Assembly (NCBI RefSeq): GCF_963676685.1
Contig: NC_092356.1
Location: 186,001 to 250,000, forward strand
From: Mytilus edulis
Taxonomy: Eukaryota > Mollusca > Bivalvia > Mytilida > Mytilidae
Direction: 5' to 3'
Length of the DNA: 64,000 nt
A model generated the notes under the pieces. It was not told the origin of the DNA. It saw only the letters and a program-made list of their open reading frames with translations, and searched no databases. Of the stretch, positions 9,488 through 21,229 are shown in pieces (position 1 is the first letter of the stretch; every line of letters starts with the position of its first letter). Both the position numbers and the translations under genes were made by a program.

Positions 9488-12223
9488 CAACACCAAACAT
9501 CCTTCGTAACATAAAACCTCTTCGTTTATCTTTAATTTCTTTAAGTCGGAGGAAAAGATGCAACACGAGACCAAAGGCTATACAAGCTATGATAGTATTG
9601 AGAACGAATAATACATAGCTTATGATATCTAACACAGTTATACATTTTCCAGCACTCACAAAACCTGGAAAACAGAAAGCATATGTTCAATACATGTTCA
9701 TATGTTAGAAAGTCATCCATGATCATAAAACATACATAAAAGTGTACTAATATTGTTTGGATAGAATGTGTTTAAATTGACCGTTGAATTAAGTTCATAC
9801 TATTATCTGTCGAACTGTATCGTTTAAAAATCTATAGCTATCATGAGCGATAAACAGCAATTTAAACTTCGAAAATCGTGCAATTTTATTAGAATTATAA
9901 ATGACAAATGGATTCTCTCTGATGTTTTAAAAGTTGTTGGCTGTACATGTGCTGCTCCTGATGACGTTATGATATAACTCAGATCTAATGCTTCCTCAAC
10001 AAATGTACAACGCAATGTAAAGTAAAATAAAAAATCTGCATGCTTAGGTTATACCAGAATAAATGATCTATATTATACCAATGATTTATAATTGTTTGAT
10101 TGATATTGATAAGTTGATATTTAAGTCATAGCGGAGAATAAATGTGTGATATCTTTTTTTTTTTTTTGAAAATTCTTATTGAGCAATTGTATGTACCATA
10201 CTTTCAAAAGGCAGTCCAAGCCTCTAGCCTAATGCATAAATAGGCCAGCAATCTACAAATTCATTTAAATTTCACTTTGTTCTCATCATAATACCCAATA
10301 GCACATCACGTAACATGAACACTATAGATGAATGTCTATACGACAAATATCATATTACTGGACTAACATCTGAAACGTTTAACACAATTGAAAAATGATC
10401 ACTCTTACTAAAGGACAGGAAGATATATTATAAAAAGGACAGAAATGTCATTCTGCTTTAAATATAAGCAATAATAGAAGGAATGAATGAAACAATGCCA
10501 CTTTGATGAGTTTAAACCCAACAACTATTACAATGTAATAAAGGCTGGTTTATTTAGAAAAATAAAATGTAATACTGACCTGTTTGACCAGCACAAACAT
10601 CATAACTTATACAGTTTGTGGCATAATAAACTGCTGCTCTCTGATCTGTAAAACAAAAAACGGGCGTTAATTTAAAGTTGTTTGTTGCTGTGTTACATAT
10701 TTGTTTGTTTTTCATTTTTTTGTACATTAATTTGGCTGTAAGTTTTCTCGTTTGAATTGTTTTACATTTGTCATGCCTTTTATACCTGACTATGTATTAT
10801 GGGTTTTGCTTATTGGCGAAGGCCATGCGGTGACCTATAGTTGTTAATGTCTGTGTTATATGGTTTCTTGTGAAAGTTGTCTAATTGGAAATCATACCAC
10901 ATCTTTTTTTTTTTTGTTAGCATCAAGAGATAAAAGTATACAAAAAAAGTCAAGTAATAATACAAAATGATAAGAGCAACTTTTTAAATAAAGACATGAA
11001 AGAAAAAGACATATGAACTTCCATAATCATTATTTACTTCTAACATGTCTCGCCGAAAGTCTCTGTGTAATCATATGACTAATTTTAGAGATACCGTGAT
11101 ATATATGATGTTTCACACTATCTGGGCATTACATTGTGAAAGAAACCTACTCGGGTACAATGCCATGTCTAGGCACCTGGTGTATTAATATTGTATTTTG
11201 ATTATATTATACACGCCTTAAAATTACAATAGAACAAATGAAGTTGTTTGTTACAAAATACATAATAGTTACTGTACATAGCCGTTTTGGAATACAAATT
11301 TAAAGCTATGTTGATAAAGCAGTAAGAATAAAGAAACGTTAGATATAAGTCTTACTTGCATAATTCGCAGGCGATGTACAAACTATATCTCCTTCCAAAG
11401 TGATGTTATTGCTGATGACATAAGGTATAAATCCGAGAGAGCTGCATGCACACGCCCAAGGTATTCCGTATATCCGAACGAATTGTAAAGATTGTGACTG
11501 GATAAACAGATTGTCTGGGATACTAGTTAAGGCGTTGTAACTTATAGATAAATTGGTAAGTTTGAGGTTATTATAAAATGTATCTGTACGAAGAGAGCTC
11601 AGGTGTATGTTGTCTAGTATTATGGTTGATACATTGCTTTGGGTGAAGAGACCGCCGTATGGCAAAGAACCGCCAATAATTTCAGTGTTCCGAAGTATAA
11701 ATTCCCCTTTGGGTGTGACAGCAGACGACATTTTGTTGACATTTAATCCATAGAAAGTGTCAGCGACCATAGCATCCATTGAACCACCCTCAATAATTAA
11801 AGAATTCAGGTCACCAAAATGTGCGAAGACTTGCGCGGGAAGCGAAAGAATGTCACAATCCTGAATAATCAGCTCTTCGACCCATCCAAAATCTTGAAAT
11901 GCATCTTTAACCATCATGAGAAATCCATTAGCGACACACATAATGTGTAAAGATGGCGGGAATCTTACATCAAATAATGCAGTATTGATCGCATTGAAGC
12001 CACTAAACACGGGTCCATTAGGAGCAGATGCAGCAAGTTCTCCGGACATGTCTTTGATCAGAAGTCTCTGTGGCTGCACCGTAAACTGGGAATAATCTAG
12101 AGGTAACACCCATAGTCGGCTGTCGCAGGAATATAACAGAATGTCTGTAGTGTACGTACATCCGGTCGGATTAGACAGTGTCAAAGGTACAAATATCAGT
12201 ATCAAAATGCATCGGAGAACCAT
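9429..12223 (-). CDS. Receptor gene A: LRR-like ectodomain, Cys linker exon, single-pass membrane protein
   Basis: Exons (minus): 12223-11356, 10645-10580, 9664-9429, with phase-1 introns at both joints and GT-AG borders; about 389 residues. Residues 1-17 are a signal peptide (MVLRCILILIFVPLTLS). Next comes a Cys pair (GCTYTTDILLYSC) and irregular leucine-rich repeats of the form LxxLxIxxxxLxxIPxxLF. A WACAC motif then starts a C-terminal LRR cap, with the sequon NNIT. Exon 2 adds 22 residues with two Cys (NCISYDVC). Exon 3 opens with a juxtamembrane Cys, then one hydrophobic helix of about 25 residues and a short basic tail (KEIKDKRRGFMLRRMF). Likely a type I plasma-membrane protein with a ligand-binding ectodomain. 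Ligand and signalling are unknown. Generic database labels for such LRR proteins may not reflect function. It is the shortest-tailed of four paralogues here. Confidence 0.8.
10690..10916 (+). repeat. Dispersed mussel short repeat in gene A intron 1
   Basis: It ends in GTTGTCTAATTGGAAATCATACCACATC followed by a T-run and contains GAAGGCCATGCGGTGACCTATAG. The same family occurs at 18900, 20990, 21700, 28885, 31430 and 47110 (+) and at 35440 (-). No coding capacity. In the opposite orientation it would end with the T-run as an A-run at its start, so its transcription direction is unresolved. Confidence 0.65.
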
Positions 12224-12769
12224 ATCTCTTAAATCATCCCCAAAAATATCAACAAAAGGCTAGAAGTGTCCTCTTAACATTATTATGATGACGCCATTTT
12301 AATTTGTTCTTAATGTAATGTAACCAAAATATAATCGATTAATATTTAATCTAGTAATCTAACTAAATCCTATTTTGTAATAAAAGAGATTAAGATATTT
12401 TAAATGTAAGGCAAACAAACCTCTTATAAGGGTCGATTTTAATGTATATTGTTACATTATAGGGAAAAACAATCGTATTTCTAACTTGATTTCTAGTGAT
12501 AGTCTTGTAAGGGAACGAAATTTTTTTTCTTTGCATATTTATTTAACAAAATTGATTATTTCAATGGTATGAACTATTTCTATCGACGAGTCAGAATATA
12601 ATATTTTCAATTGCCAGCCATTTTGATTTTGGCTTTCAAAACACAAGACATAAATTCGATTGAGGTCGGATATTTTTGTCCACTACCCCCTACATTGTAC
12701 CGCCTTCTGATATCATCCCTAAACAAAACGCCTATATCGCAAATGAGTTGTTAGTTATTTAAACAGTGA

Positions 12770-12960
12770 TTATTAAAATTGAGAATGGAAAGGGGAAATG
12801 TGTCAAAGAGACAACAACCCGCCCAAATAAAAAACAACAGCAGAGGGTCACCAACAGGTCTTCAATGTAGCGAGAAATTATTGTATACCATTTTTTCTGT
12901 ATTGAAAGGGACACCGTGTTAATCCGAATTGATACGTTCTTGGCTATCTGCATAGGCTTG
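12770..12960 (-). repeat. Dispersed repeat upstream of gene A
   Basis: Carries the family signature AATGTGTCAAAGAGACAACAACCCG. The same family is at 13065-13345, 28095-28330, 43229-43520, 49155-49225 and 53170-53228. In the copies at 13065 and 43229 it lies directly 3' of PLE sequence, so it may be part of a PLE tail. Upstream of gene A (12224-12770) I see only AT-rich DNA and no clear TATA box. Confidence 0.55.
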
Positions 12961-13064
12961 GCATTCTAATAATGCATGCAAAACAAAATCATCGGTACAA
13001 CATATTTGCCAAAGATTTCTATCTTTTAATTCAATGCAAAATAAGGTAACAATAAACGGAAGAC

Positions 13065-14637
13065 AAAATTGAGAATGGAAATGAGGAATGTGTCAAAGCG
13101 ACAACAATCCGACCATAAAGCATTCGAAGTCCACCAATGGGTCTTCAATGCAGCGGGGGAAACCCGCACCGGAGGCGTCCTTCGGCTGGCCCCTAAACAA
13201 ATATGTATACTAGTTCAGTGATAGTGGACGTCATACTTAATTCCGAATTATACAAAAGAAACTAAAATTAAAAATGATACAAGACTAACGAAGGCCAGAG
13301 GCTCCTGACTTGGGACAGGCGCAAAAATACGGCGGGTATTAAACATGTTTTTTGGAGATCTCAACCCTCCCTTTTACCTCTAACCAATGTAGAAAAAACA
13401 AACGGACAACAGTACGCACAGTAAAACTCAGTTTAAGAGAAGTCCGAGTCCGATGTCAGAATAGGAAACAAAAGAAAATAAACAAAATGACAATAATACA
13501 TAAATAACAACAGACTACAAGCAGTTACTAACATGCAAGCTTCAGACCTCAATTAAACTGATTAAAAGATAACGTCTTCATCATATGAATATCAGGCAGG
13601 CACAATCCCTCATGTTAGGGGTTTAGTATTTTACCATCATAAAATATGTGAGAAGAACATAACCTGTGTCATGCCAACAACTGGTTTAGAATTTAGAATA
13701 AATGTGTTAAATTCCGATGCAAATACCCTATAAGTGAATCAATATAGTCAACAGTATGGAAACAATACCCCTTCTTAATAAGTCTGTTTAAAGGTTTTGT
13801 TAGCTTTTGAGGTAAATACTGATATGTTTGTGCTTTGTAAAGAATATTACCATAAAAGATTGGATGGGAAATACCCGAACGTATAAGATGTCTGCATGTT
13901 GAGTTACTAGTATATGTACAAATGATGTCCTTATACCGATGATAAAATTTGGTAAATGTTTTGACTAGTTTATGATATCGAAAACCCTGGTGTAATAAAT
14001 TTTCAGTAATACGTCAATTTCTCTCCCTTAAATCGTATATGTTGTTACATACACGAGCGAACAGTACAAATTGAAATACATAAACATCATACGATGGGGA
14101 CATGGGACCGTCACCATAACTAAAATGGATAATTAACAACATCTAAAAATGGATAATTAACAATAGGAAATGAAAAGGCATCTCTTTTATCATAATTTTT
14201 TGTATTAAGATTCCCGTTAATGATATACATATAGATATCAAGATCGAGAAAAGGAAGGGACAGTGGTCATTGTTAGTATTAGCTTTATTTTAAGTAAGTT
14301 CAACAGGATTAATTTCTTTAGTATACATACTGCAGTCGTCATTATTTAGAGCCAATATATCATCCAAATATCTAAAAGTATTGTTAAATTTTTGTATCAG
14401 ATGTTTTTTCGATGGGTCTTTGCTGATTTTAGTCATAATTTTTTTTCTAGCCAGATACTTGATAAAATAGGCCCCAAAAATGTTTACGTTTGTTAAATAG
14501 GACTGTCTTGCTTGGGATATGTCAAATAAGTAGTTATCACCGAGCAGGGCTATAACTAGTCTCTTGTTAGGCAAAATACATTGGTCGAGTAATGCATAGC
14601 GCAAACAAAATAAATCGGCTAGTGGTATGGGGGCCAT
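13065..14637 (-). mobile_element. Penelope-like element remnant, minus strand, with reverse transcriptase palm
   Basis: The 14637-14290 frame encodes PLADLF and then, after an in-frame stretch of about 45 unrelated residues, KKIMTKISKDPSKK and NNTFRYLDDILALNND, the YLDD catalytic motif of PLE reverse transcriptase. Downstream, 14240-13560 continues the family's C-terminal region with frameshifts. Positions 13560-13065 are the 3' tail (ACATGTTTAATACCCGCCG on the minus strand). This copy supplies the uninterrupted sequence against which the insertion in the 36955-43520 copy can be measured. Confidence 0.75.
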
Positions 14638-14639
14638 TC

Positions 14640-15620
14640 AAGGCCCTTCGAGAAGATCTTGGGGAAAAAAAGAAAACATATGCTGATCGTTTCACGGAAC
14701 CTTTTTTAATCTGAAACGCAAACTGTTCAAGTATTTTTTCAACAATACTCTGGTCTCAAAGCAGAATGAATAGAATTCTTTGTAATATTTTTAGTTTTTA
14801 GGGACAACATCAACATACCGCTCATACACATGTATCCCTTCATCTTTTATGTAAGGATCTGAACACGGATTAATACATTTTGTTAGCTATTATTCGTGCG
14901 TTTCTCTGTCCTTAATGTTCTCCAATTTATGTATATTGTAGTTAGGATTAGGTTCGTAAATATGATTAACATTTCCACTGTTAATAAGTTCTTTAAATAT
15001 ATACATGTATCCATCTGCAAAATCTTGTTTCCGATAAAAAGTCAAACATACTTTTAGCCAAAAAACATGTGACGGTCCACTTTTTTTTTTAAAGATGTAC
15101 AACCTAACTCCGATAAAACAGAGTATTTTTGTAAATTTATTGAATAATAGTCCCTTCTTACTTTAGTAACTTTCTTCTGCCAGCTTTCGAGCATTTCGTT
15201 TCAGGAGTGAATGGTTTAAGTAGTCGAATAACTGTACATGAATAAATTGCCTGTCAACACGGGGATTGTGAGTTCGAACTTTGCACTTGCGCTAGACACC
15301 AATTGATTAAGATTTTCAGTTTACTTACCGAAGACCGTCTTCTTCCTAAAAGAAACTGCCCATTTACCACGAAATAACACAAACCTGCTGTAAGTAGTGT
15401 TAACACACAAATCAATTTATCTCGTATAGTTGAGACAAAATGACCATACATTGGAATAGAAAATAATGTAGGCAAAGTGAACCCTTGTTTGAGATCCAAT
15501 TCTTGATTGTACAAGTCAAGTAAGTGTTTGTATTGTCGGTTTTGTTTCATTTTGAGGGATATTATGCTGTACCAAGATCATTACGGGCTGTAATAAATGT
15601 ATTCAGTCGACTTTTTTTTT
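14640..15620. other. Gene-poor stretch between PLE fragments
   Basis: Contains short minus-strand open frames (14890-15102, 15254-15550) without recognisable domains or splice context. Probably internal parts of decayed transposons. The junction at about 14640 interrupts the PLE reading frame, so part of it may be an insertion into that element. Confidence 0.35.
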
Positions 15621-15624
15621 AAAA

Positions 15625-16395
15625 CTTTTGATAATTTAGAGCTTGCCATGGAATACAAGTATTCCACATTCCAAACTAAAAGACAAATTGAAAGAGTTGG
15701 TATTGCTTTGCTTCATAAAAAAGAATGGCCAACGTAGATACAAGTATCTTGTCTTAGGGAGGCAAAAATCTTACTTTGTAAAGGATCACTCTGATTCAAA
15801 CAAAAAATTCTCTGAAACTGATATTATCTAAGTAGCAACATTTCCAGCAGCACCTGCATACGGGGTATATATCTCCCAATTGATACGATATTCCCGTGCT
15901 TGCATTTCCTATCATGATTTTCTTCATAGAGGGTTGCTGCTTACAAGGAAGCTATTAAACCATGAGTTTCAAATGGTGAAGTTAAAATCATCCCTTCGTA
16001 AATTTTACGGACGCCATCACGAGTTGGTTGACCGTTACGGAATAACCGTTTCACAAATGATATCGGATATGTTCCTTACGTCATAACTACAATCCCCTTC
16101 CCTTTCATGAATGTGATCTACCGAATTAGACTATTTACCGGATTTGTTATCACATAAGCAACACGACGGGTGCCACATGTGGAGCAGGATCTGCTTACCC
16201 TTCCGGAGCACCTGATATCACCCCTAGTTTTTGGTGGGGTTCGTGTTGTTTATTCTTTAGTTTTCTATGTTGTGTCATGTTTACTATTGTTTGTCTGTTT
16301 GTCTTTTTTCATTTTTAGCCATGGCGTTGTCAGTTTGTTTTAGATTTATGAGTTTGACTGTCCCTTTGATATCTTTCGTCCCTCTTTTTTGAATA
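15625..16395 (+). mobile_element. Internally deleted Penelope-like element
   Basis: Positions 15643-15829 encode the N-terminal reverse transcriptase region (NTSIPHSKLKDKL, YKYLVLGRQKSYFVKDH, SDSNKKFSETDII). At about 15830 this jumps directly to the C-terminal region (the segment encoding YSRACISYHDF and LVDRYGITVSQM), deleting the whole catalytic palm. The usual 3' tail follows to 16395. It could not be autonomous. Confidence 0.75.
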
Positions 16396-17237
16396 GACGT
16401 TTGCGTTTTGAAAACCGTATGTTAGTATGCGCATGTCTCTTGTTTTGTTGTTGATGGGTTTCTGTCTCCTTTTATTCATATTATTACAGAAATGTCCATA
16501 ACTACTGTTAAGTAACTAAGGATAACATCCAGCTTAGTCTACCAAATACATATATACATAAAGTAGAAACAACAATAATGTGTCCATGATACACGGATGC
16601 CCCACTCGCACTTTCATTTCTTTATGTTCAGTGGACTGTGAAATTGGGGTCTAAAATCTAAGATCATATCAAAAGGAACCTGTGTACTAAGTTTCAAGTT
16701 GAATGGACTTCTGAATCACCTTCATAAAAAAAAATTACCTTTACCAAAAACTATAACATGAAGCCGGACAGACGGACGGACGAAGGAACAAATGAACGAA
16801 CAGACCAGAAAACATTATGCTCATAAATGTGGTATAAAAATAATCAGAAACAGAGTAGACAAAAAATAGTGGTCCGTTTTCCCATTATAAGTTTAATCGG
16901 AAATTGAACTTTGGATCACCGGATCATTAAATTCTCAATAAACTGACGGTGATTGATATAATTGTAACAACGTATTTACATATTGACCTATTGTACTGCT
17001 TGTGCCTAATATTACTAAAATAGTCTCTAGAAATTTTATGTGTTTTTGGTCATTGAATTATTGTGCTATTAACACAAAACTATGTTTAATATTTTCATTC
17101 ATATATTTACAATATATACTTGATCTAAAAAAAAAATGAGTGTAAAACTATGGTTGGCAAGATGAAAGAGAGTTTATACAGTCATGATTTTAATTTTTTC
17201 AACAACCTCTGAAGTTTTATGTACTTAATAGATACAT
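16396..17237. other. Intergenic, no feature recognised
   Basis: AT-rich spacer between the PLE tail and receptor gene B. It contains a short CAGACGGACGGACGAAGGA motif near 16775 of the kind scattered in mussel repeats. No exon-like segment seen. Confidence 0.4.
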
Positions 17238-17243
17238 TTTATT
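17238..17243 (-). other. Polyadenylation signal AATAAA of receptor gene B
   Basis: AATAAA on the minus strand (TTTATT on plus), 41 nt beyond the gene B stop codon at 17284-17286. The position and the AT-rich surroundings fit a normal cleavage site. Confidence 0.5.
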
Positions 17244-17283
17244 ATTTGCACATTATTTGTAAATGAGACTGGTAAACTTTTGT

Positions 17284-20200
17284 TCAGTGACAAATATCTT
17301 CATGACTGGTATCTAAATCTCTTTTGCTGCTTTGGTATTCAGTTTCGTCTAGATCATCGTCGTCTCTGGAGTCATCACTTTCGCATGGATTTTCGTCGTC
17401 ACTCGAGTATTCATTTTCGTCTATTTCATTTAAATTTCTTGGCGAAGTTGGAGTTTCCGTTTTGGGTTGATTTTCTTTAGTTTCCTCCCTTATTTTGTTT
17501 TTTTCGCGATAAACATCTATATTATCCTGAACAAACTCTTCAATTTTATTTATCTTATTTCGAAGGATACCTGCAATTTTGTCAGCCATTACATTTCGAA
17601 TGCCTCTGACTTTTTCTATTCTTTCCTCTTCATTTTTCTCTTTACAGTGAAGATGCACGATAATTCCAAAACCAAATATTGTCAGTATCAAAATTAATAA
17701 TACAGTAGCGAAGTTAACTACATCTAGAGCTGTTATGCATACTTCTCCAATATGGAAACCTGAAATTAGTTTTAGTAATAAGACATGCATATAGATCAAC
17801 AAATTTGAGCATACACATTTAATAAGTTTTTTATGTGATTGTGTACCAGGTTGTGGAGGAGGGGTATTTTAGTGCCAGGCAGTGTGGGGAGGGTATTTTA
17901 GTATACTTTCTACTATAATGTACATATAACAGGGGAAAATAGATTTTTGGTATCCACCCAGACCAAAATCAGTATATATACAGCAAAAAAAAACAACATA
18001 AAAAGCAAAGGAACAACGCTTTTCTTGCTATCTGTAAACTGAAAGTCACGGTCACTGTGAAGTCTTTAACATGGAGCAAAAAACTCTCATCTCACTACAA
18101 GTTTAAGACTGGTCACAACTTTATGTAAGATGTAACCGCACCAAATCGGACCCGGCTAAAAGAATATATATAAAGAAACAATATATATATATGTATGTGT
18201 ACTTGTTAAACTATATACAACACATTGTTTGGCAAAGATATGTTATATACCAGCATTATGATTAACATACGTTACATTCGCGAACATTGCCAATTCATGA
18301 ATGCACGCAAACGTAAAGGAAATAAATCCAAAATTCGCGCAAATGTAAATTAAATGCGCACAAAATTAACACGTCAAAACATAGTAACTTGTGATAGAAG
18401 ACGTTTCTACTCTTTGGACGGTTTGTTGTCTCTTTTAATCAAATTATCAGTTCAATTCTGAATTTGTAATACCATCTAAAAGATCAACAACTGCTGTGCA
18501 ATGATTTTACTTGTTCAATATGTACGTTGCATTGCGAAATAGAATTGTCACAGTAAGAAATCAACAATTTCACACATATTACTTAGTTCACAAATGCTAT
18601 AGTAGCTTTACGAAAGACAATGTCACAGCTTTCAGAAATCAACAATTTAACATATAAAAGTTCACTTTGTTATAGTACAGTGACTCCATCAAGTCTTTAC
18701 AATTAATGCTCTTACCAATTTGTCCATCGCATGGCAATACACAGTTATTCTGATAAAATGACGAGGCCCTTGTATCTGGAATTATATTAACAACATAAAA
18801 CAAAAGGTAAATTTGATTTAAACTTATACATATTTATGATACAGTCAAATGACGAATGTGCCTGTCACAAGGCACCTGTGATATAATTGAAGTCGTTGGG
18901 TGATTTTTACCATATTGTTTTTTCCATTAATTAGGCTGTTGTTTTTTTTCCCTTTTAATTTGTTGTGGTTATTTATAGCTTACCGTATGGGTTTTGCTCT
19001 TCATTGAAGGCCGTACGATGACAAATAGTTGCCTACTTCTATGTACCTTAGCTGTATTTGGCATAAGGAATTTTGGTCTTTAATGTCTTTAATGCTCTTT
19101 AACTTCGTACTTTATTTGGCCTTTTTACTTTTTTTGGATTCGAGCGTCATTGATGAGTCTTTTGTAGACGAAACGCGCGTCTGGCGTATATACACAATTT
19201 AGTCCTGGTATCTATGATGAGTTTATTTATTTGGTCTCTGGTGGAGAGCTCTCTCATTGGCAATCATATAAAAAATGTCGTTACGTAACGACAAGAACAA
19301 TAAATGATTTAGAAATAAACAACGTACATACATTGAAATATATGATACCTTTTATAAATGTCATTGTATGCCCAATCATTGGAGATATAGAATACAATTG
19401 TAAGTGGAACGCTTCTCGGAACAGTTGTTGGGTTGTTGTCTCATTGACGTATATATAGTAATCAACGAGGAAAACTATGATTGTATATATTATACAGATA
19501 CAGTACTAGTAGGTTTGAAACAATATGTAATCAATTGAATGTATTTTGCAGATTGGTTGATGTTGACAAACTGTAAACTTACTGTAATATCCTGCTGGTG
19601 TATAACACACGATATCTCCGTTAACAGTTATATTGTTGTCAGAGGCGTAAGGTATAAACCAGAGTTTATCACACGTGCAATCCCATTGAACTCCCCAAAT
19701 AGTCACGTGCTCTAACGCATGGAGGTTTGTGAATATAGATTCAGGAATGCTTGTAATGTCGTTATAACTAAGCGTAAGGTTATATAAGTGTGGCACGCCC
19801 TGAAATGTATCGCTTCCTATTGTTGTGATGTGGTTATTTTCGAGGATTATGGTTGTGGCATTGTTAATGTTAAACAGAGCGCCAGGTGCTAGCTGTCCTG
19901 AAGTAATTTGGCTGTTACGTATTGTAAATGATCCCTTCGGCGTCGGCGCAGTTGTGATTTTCTTAACATTTAATCCTTGAAAGCTGTTTGCCACCATGTT
20001 AGTTATAGAGCCTCCTTCAATTGTAAACGAGTTAACATCACCAATATGAGAGAACACTTGGACAGGTAGAGACAATATGTTACAGTCAGTAATAATCACC
20101 TCGTCTAGCCAATCAAAATCGGCAAACGTGTCCATGAAAAGGATCAAATCGCTATTTACAAAACACATTATCTGCAAAGACGGAGAGAATCTTCCGTCAA

Positions 20201-20450
20201 AGAGTGCAGTATTTGTTGAACTGAACCCACTAAAAGTTGGTCCATTTGGTGCAGAAGCTGGTAGTTCCCCTGCGATATCTACCAATAGAATACGCTGTGG
20301 TTGTATGGTGAAGTCACTGAACAGAAGAGGTAGAGACCAGTATCGTGCATTACACGTGTAAAGTACATTAGTAGCATCATAGGAACAGCCGATGGGATTT
20401 GGTAAAACACCAGGCAGATATAACAGTATCAAAATGCATCCAAAACTCAT
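17284..20450 (-). CDS. Receptor gene B: LRR-like ectodomain with long acidic cytoplasmic tail
   Basis: Exons (minus): 20450-19583, 18775-18716, 17759-17284; about 467 residues. The plan and intron phases are the same as in gene A, and exon 1 has exactly the same length (868 nt). The ectodomain begins with signal peptide MSFGCILILLYLPGVL and GCSYDATNVLYTC, and ends in WDCTC, the sequon NNIT and GDIVC. The linker exon is two residues shorter than in the paralogues (NNCVLPC). The membrane helix follows EVCITALD. The cytoplasmic tail of roughly 125 residues has a charged, probably helical K/E-rich segment (KEKNEEERIEKVRGIRN), then a strongly acidic end (SSDDENPCESDDSRDDDD). No kinase, TIR or death domain is visible, so any signalling would be through recruited partners. 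An AATAAA lies 41 nt after the stop. Confidence 0.8.
18900..19275 (+). repeat. Dispersed short repeat in gene B intron 1, split by a ribozyme-bearing insertion
   Basis: The left part (to 19044, GAAGGCCGTACGATGAC) and right part (from 19228, TATTTGGTCTCTGGTGGAG to ATTGGCAATCAT) are contiguous in intact copies such as 21000-21145. Between them 19045-19227 is a truncated hammerhead monomer. Confidence 0.65.
19142..19190 (+). ncRNA. Hammerhead ribozyme copy 4, probably inactive
   Basis: Stem II (GUCU-UUUGU-AGAC), GAAA, ACGCGCGU and GUC (19179-19181) are present, but the core reads UUGAUGA (19150-19156) instead of CUGAUGA. That first cytosine is essential in the known catalytic core. It lies antisense to receptor gene B, inside its first intron. 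Confidence 0.65.
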
Positions 20451-20489
20451 TTCATTTCTTATACCATAAAATAGAATATTCCAATATTA

Positions 20490-20706
20490 CACAATCAGAT
20501 GTGGGATGTACTTTTAGTTTTTCTTCATAATTCTATAGTGTAACTTGTTTCTGATCTATCTAAGTCAAGTGTAAGGTACATACTCCTGTACAAGATACTA
20601 GTAGTCATGCATGTATACACAATAAGATGTATGATGTACTTTAAGGTTTTTCTTTCGAATTCTGGTGGTGTATACGTAAACTGTTTCTGACCTATTATAA
20701 GTCGAA
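20490..20706 (-). repeat. Duplicated segment in gene B upstream region
   Basis: Two copies of about 80-90 bp (20490-20570 and 20617-20706), both beginning ACACAAT(C/A)AGATGT and ending in a TTTCTGA motif, offset by about 127 bp. They start 40 bp upstream of the gene B start codon, so they may hold promoter elements. No TATA box identified. Confidence 0.55.
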
Positions 20707-20989
20707 TTCATATTAGCACCATAATCCTTTGCATGCATATATCTGATTTAATCGGCCAAATTATAATCCAACATATTATGATTTTGGGATTATCGTTATT
20801 ACCGATTAAATAATTAAAGTATACAGGTCGAAATAATTTAAACTAGGGCATATAAATGGAATATTTGCCACTAGACGTCAGCAAAACCCCCTTATATTGG
20901 GGCTATTTATAACATACATAAAAAAAATTCAGTTTGATCAATAATCTTGAGGTATACCAGTTGCGCGCCATAGTTTAGCATTGTACATG

Positions 20990-21145
20990 GTCATGTTTTA
21001 TCTGACTGTTAATGACGTCTATGCAGTATAGGCTTTGTTCATTGTTAAAGGCCGTACGATGATCTATAGTTGTTAATTTCTGTGTCATTTGGTCTCTTGT
21101 AGAGAATTGTCTCATTGGCAATCATACCACATCTCTTTTTTTATA
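20990..21145 (+). repeat. Dispersed mussel short repeat
   Basis: Contains GGCCGTACGATGATCTATAG and ends GTCTCATTGGCAATCATACC then a T-run. This is the intact reference used for the interrupted copy at 18900-19275. Confidence 0.65.
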
Positions 21146-21229
21146 TTATATTATTAACCGATGTTGGATGTGTACTGATTGATATTTTAGTCTAAGATGG
21201 TTTTGATAAGAAACTGTGATTACTGTCAG

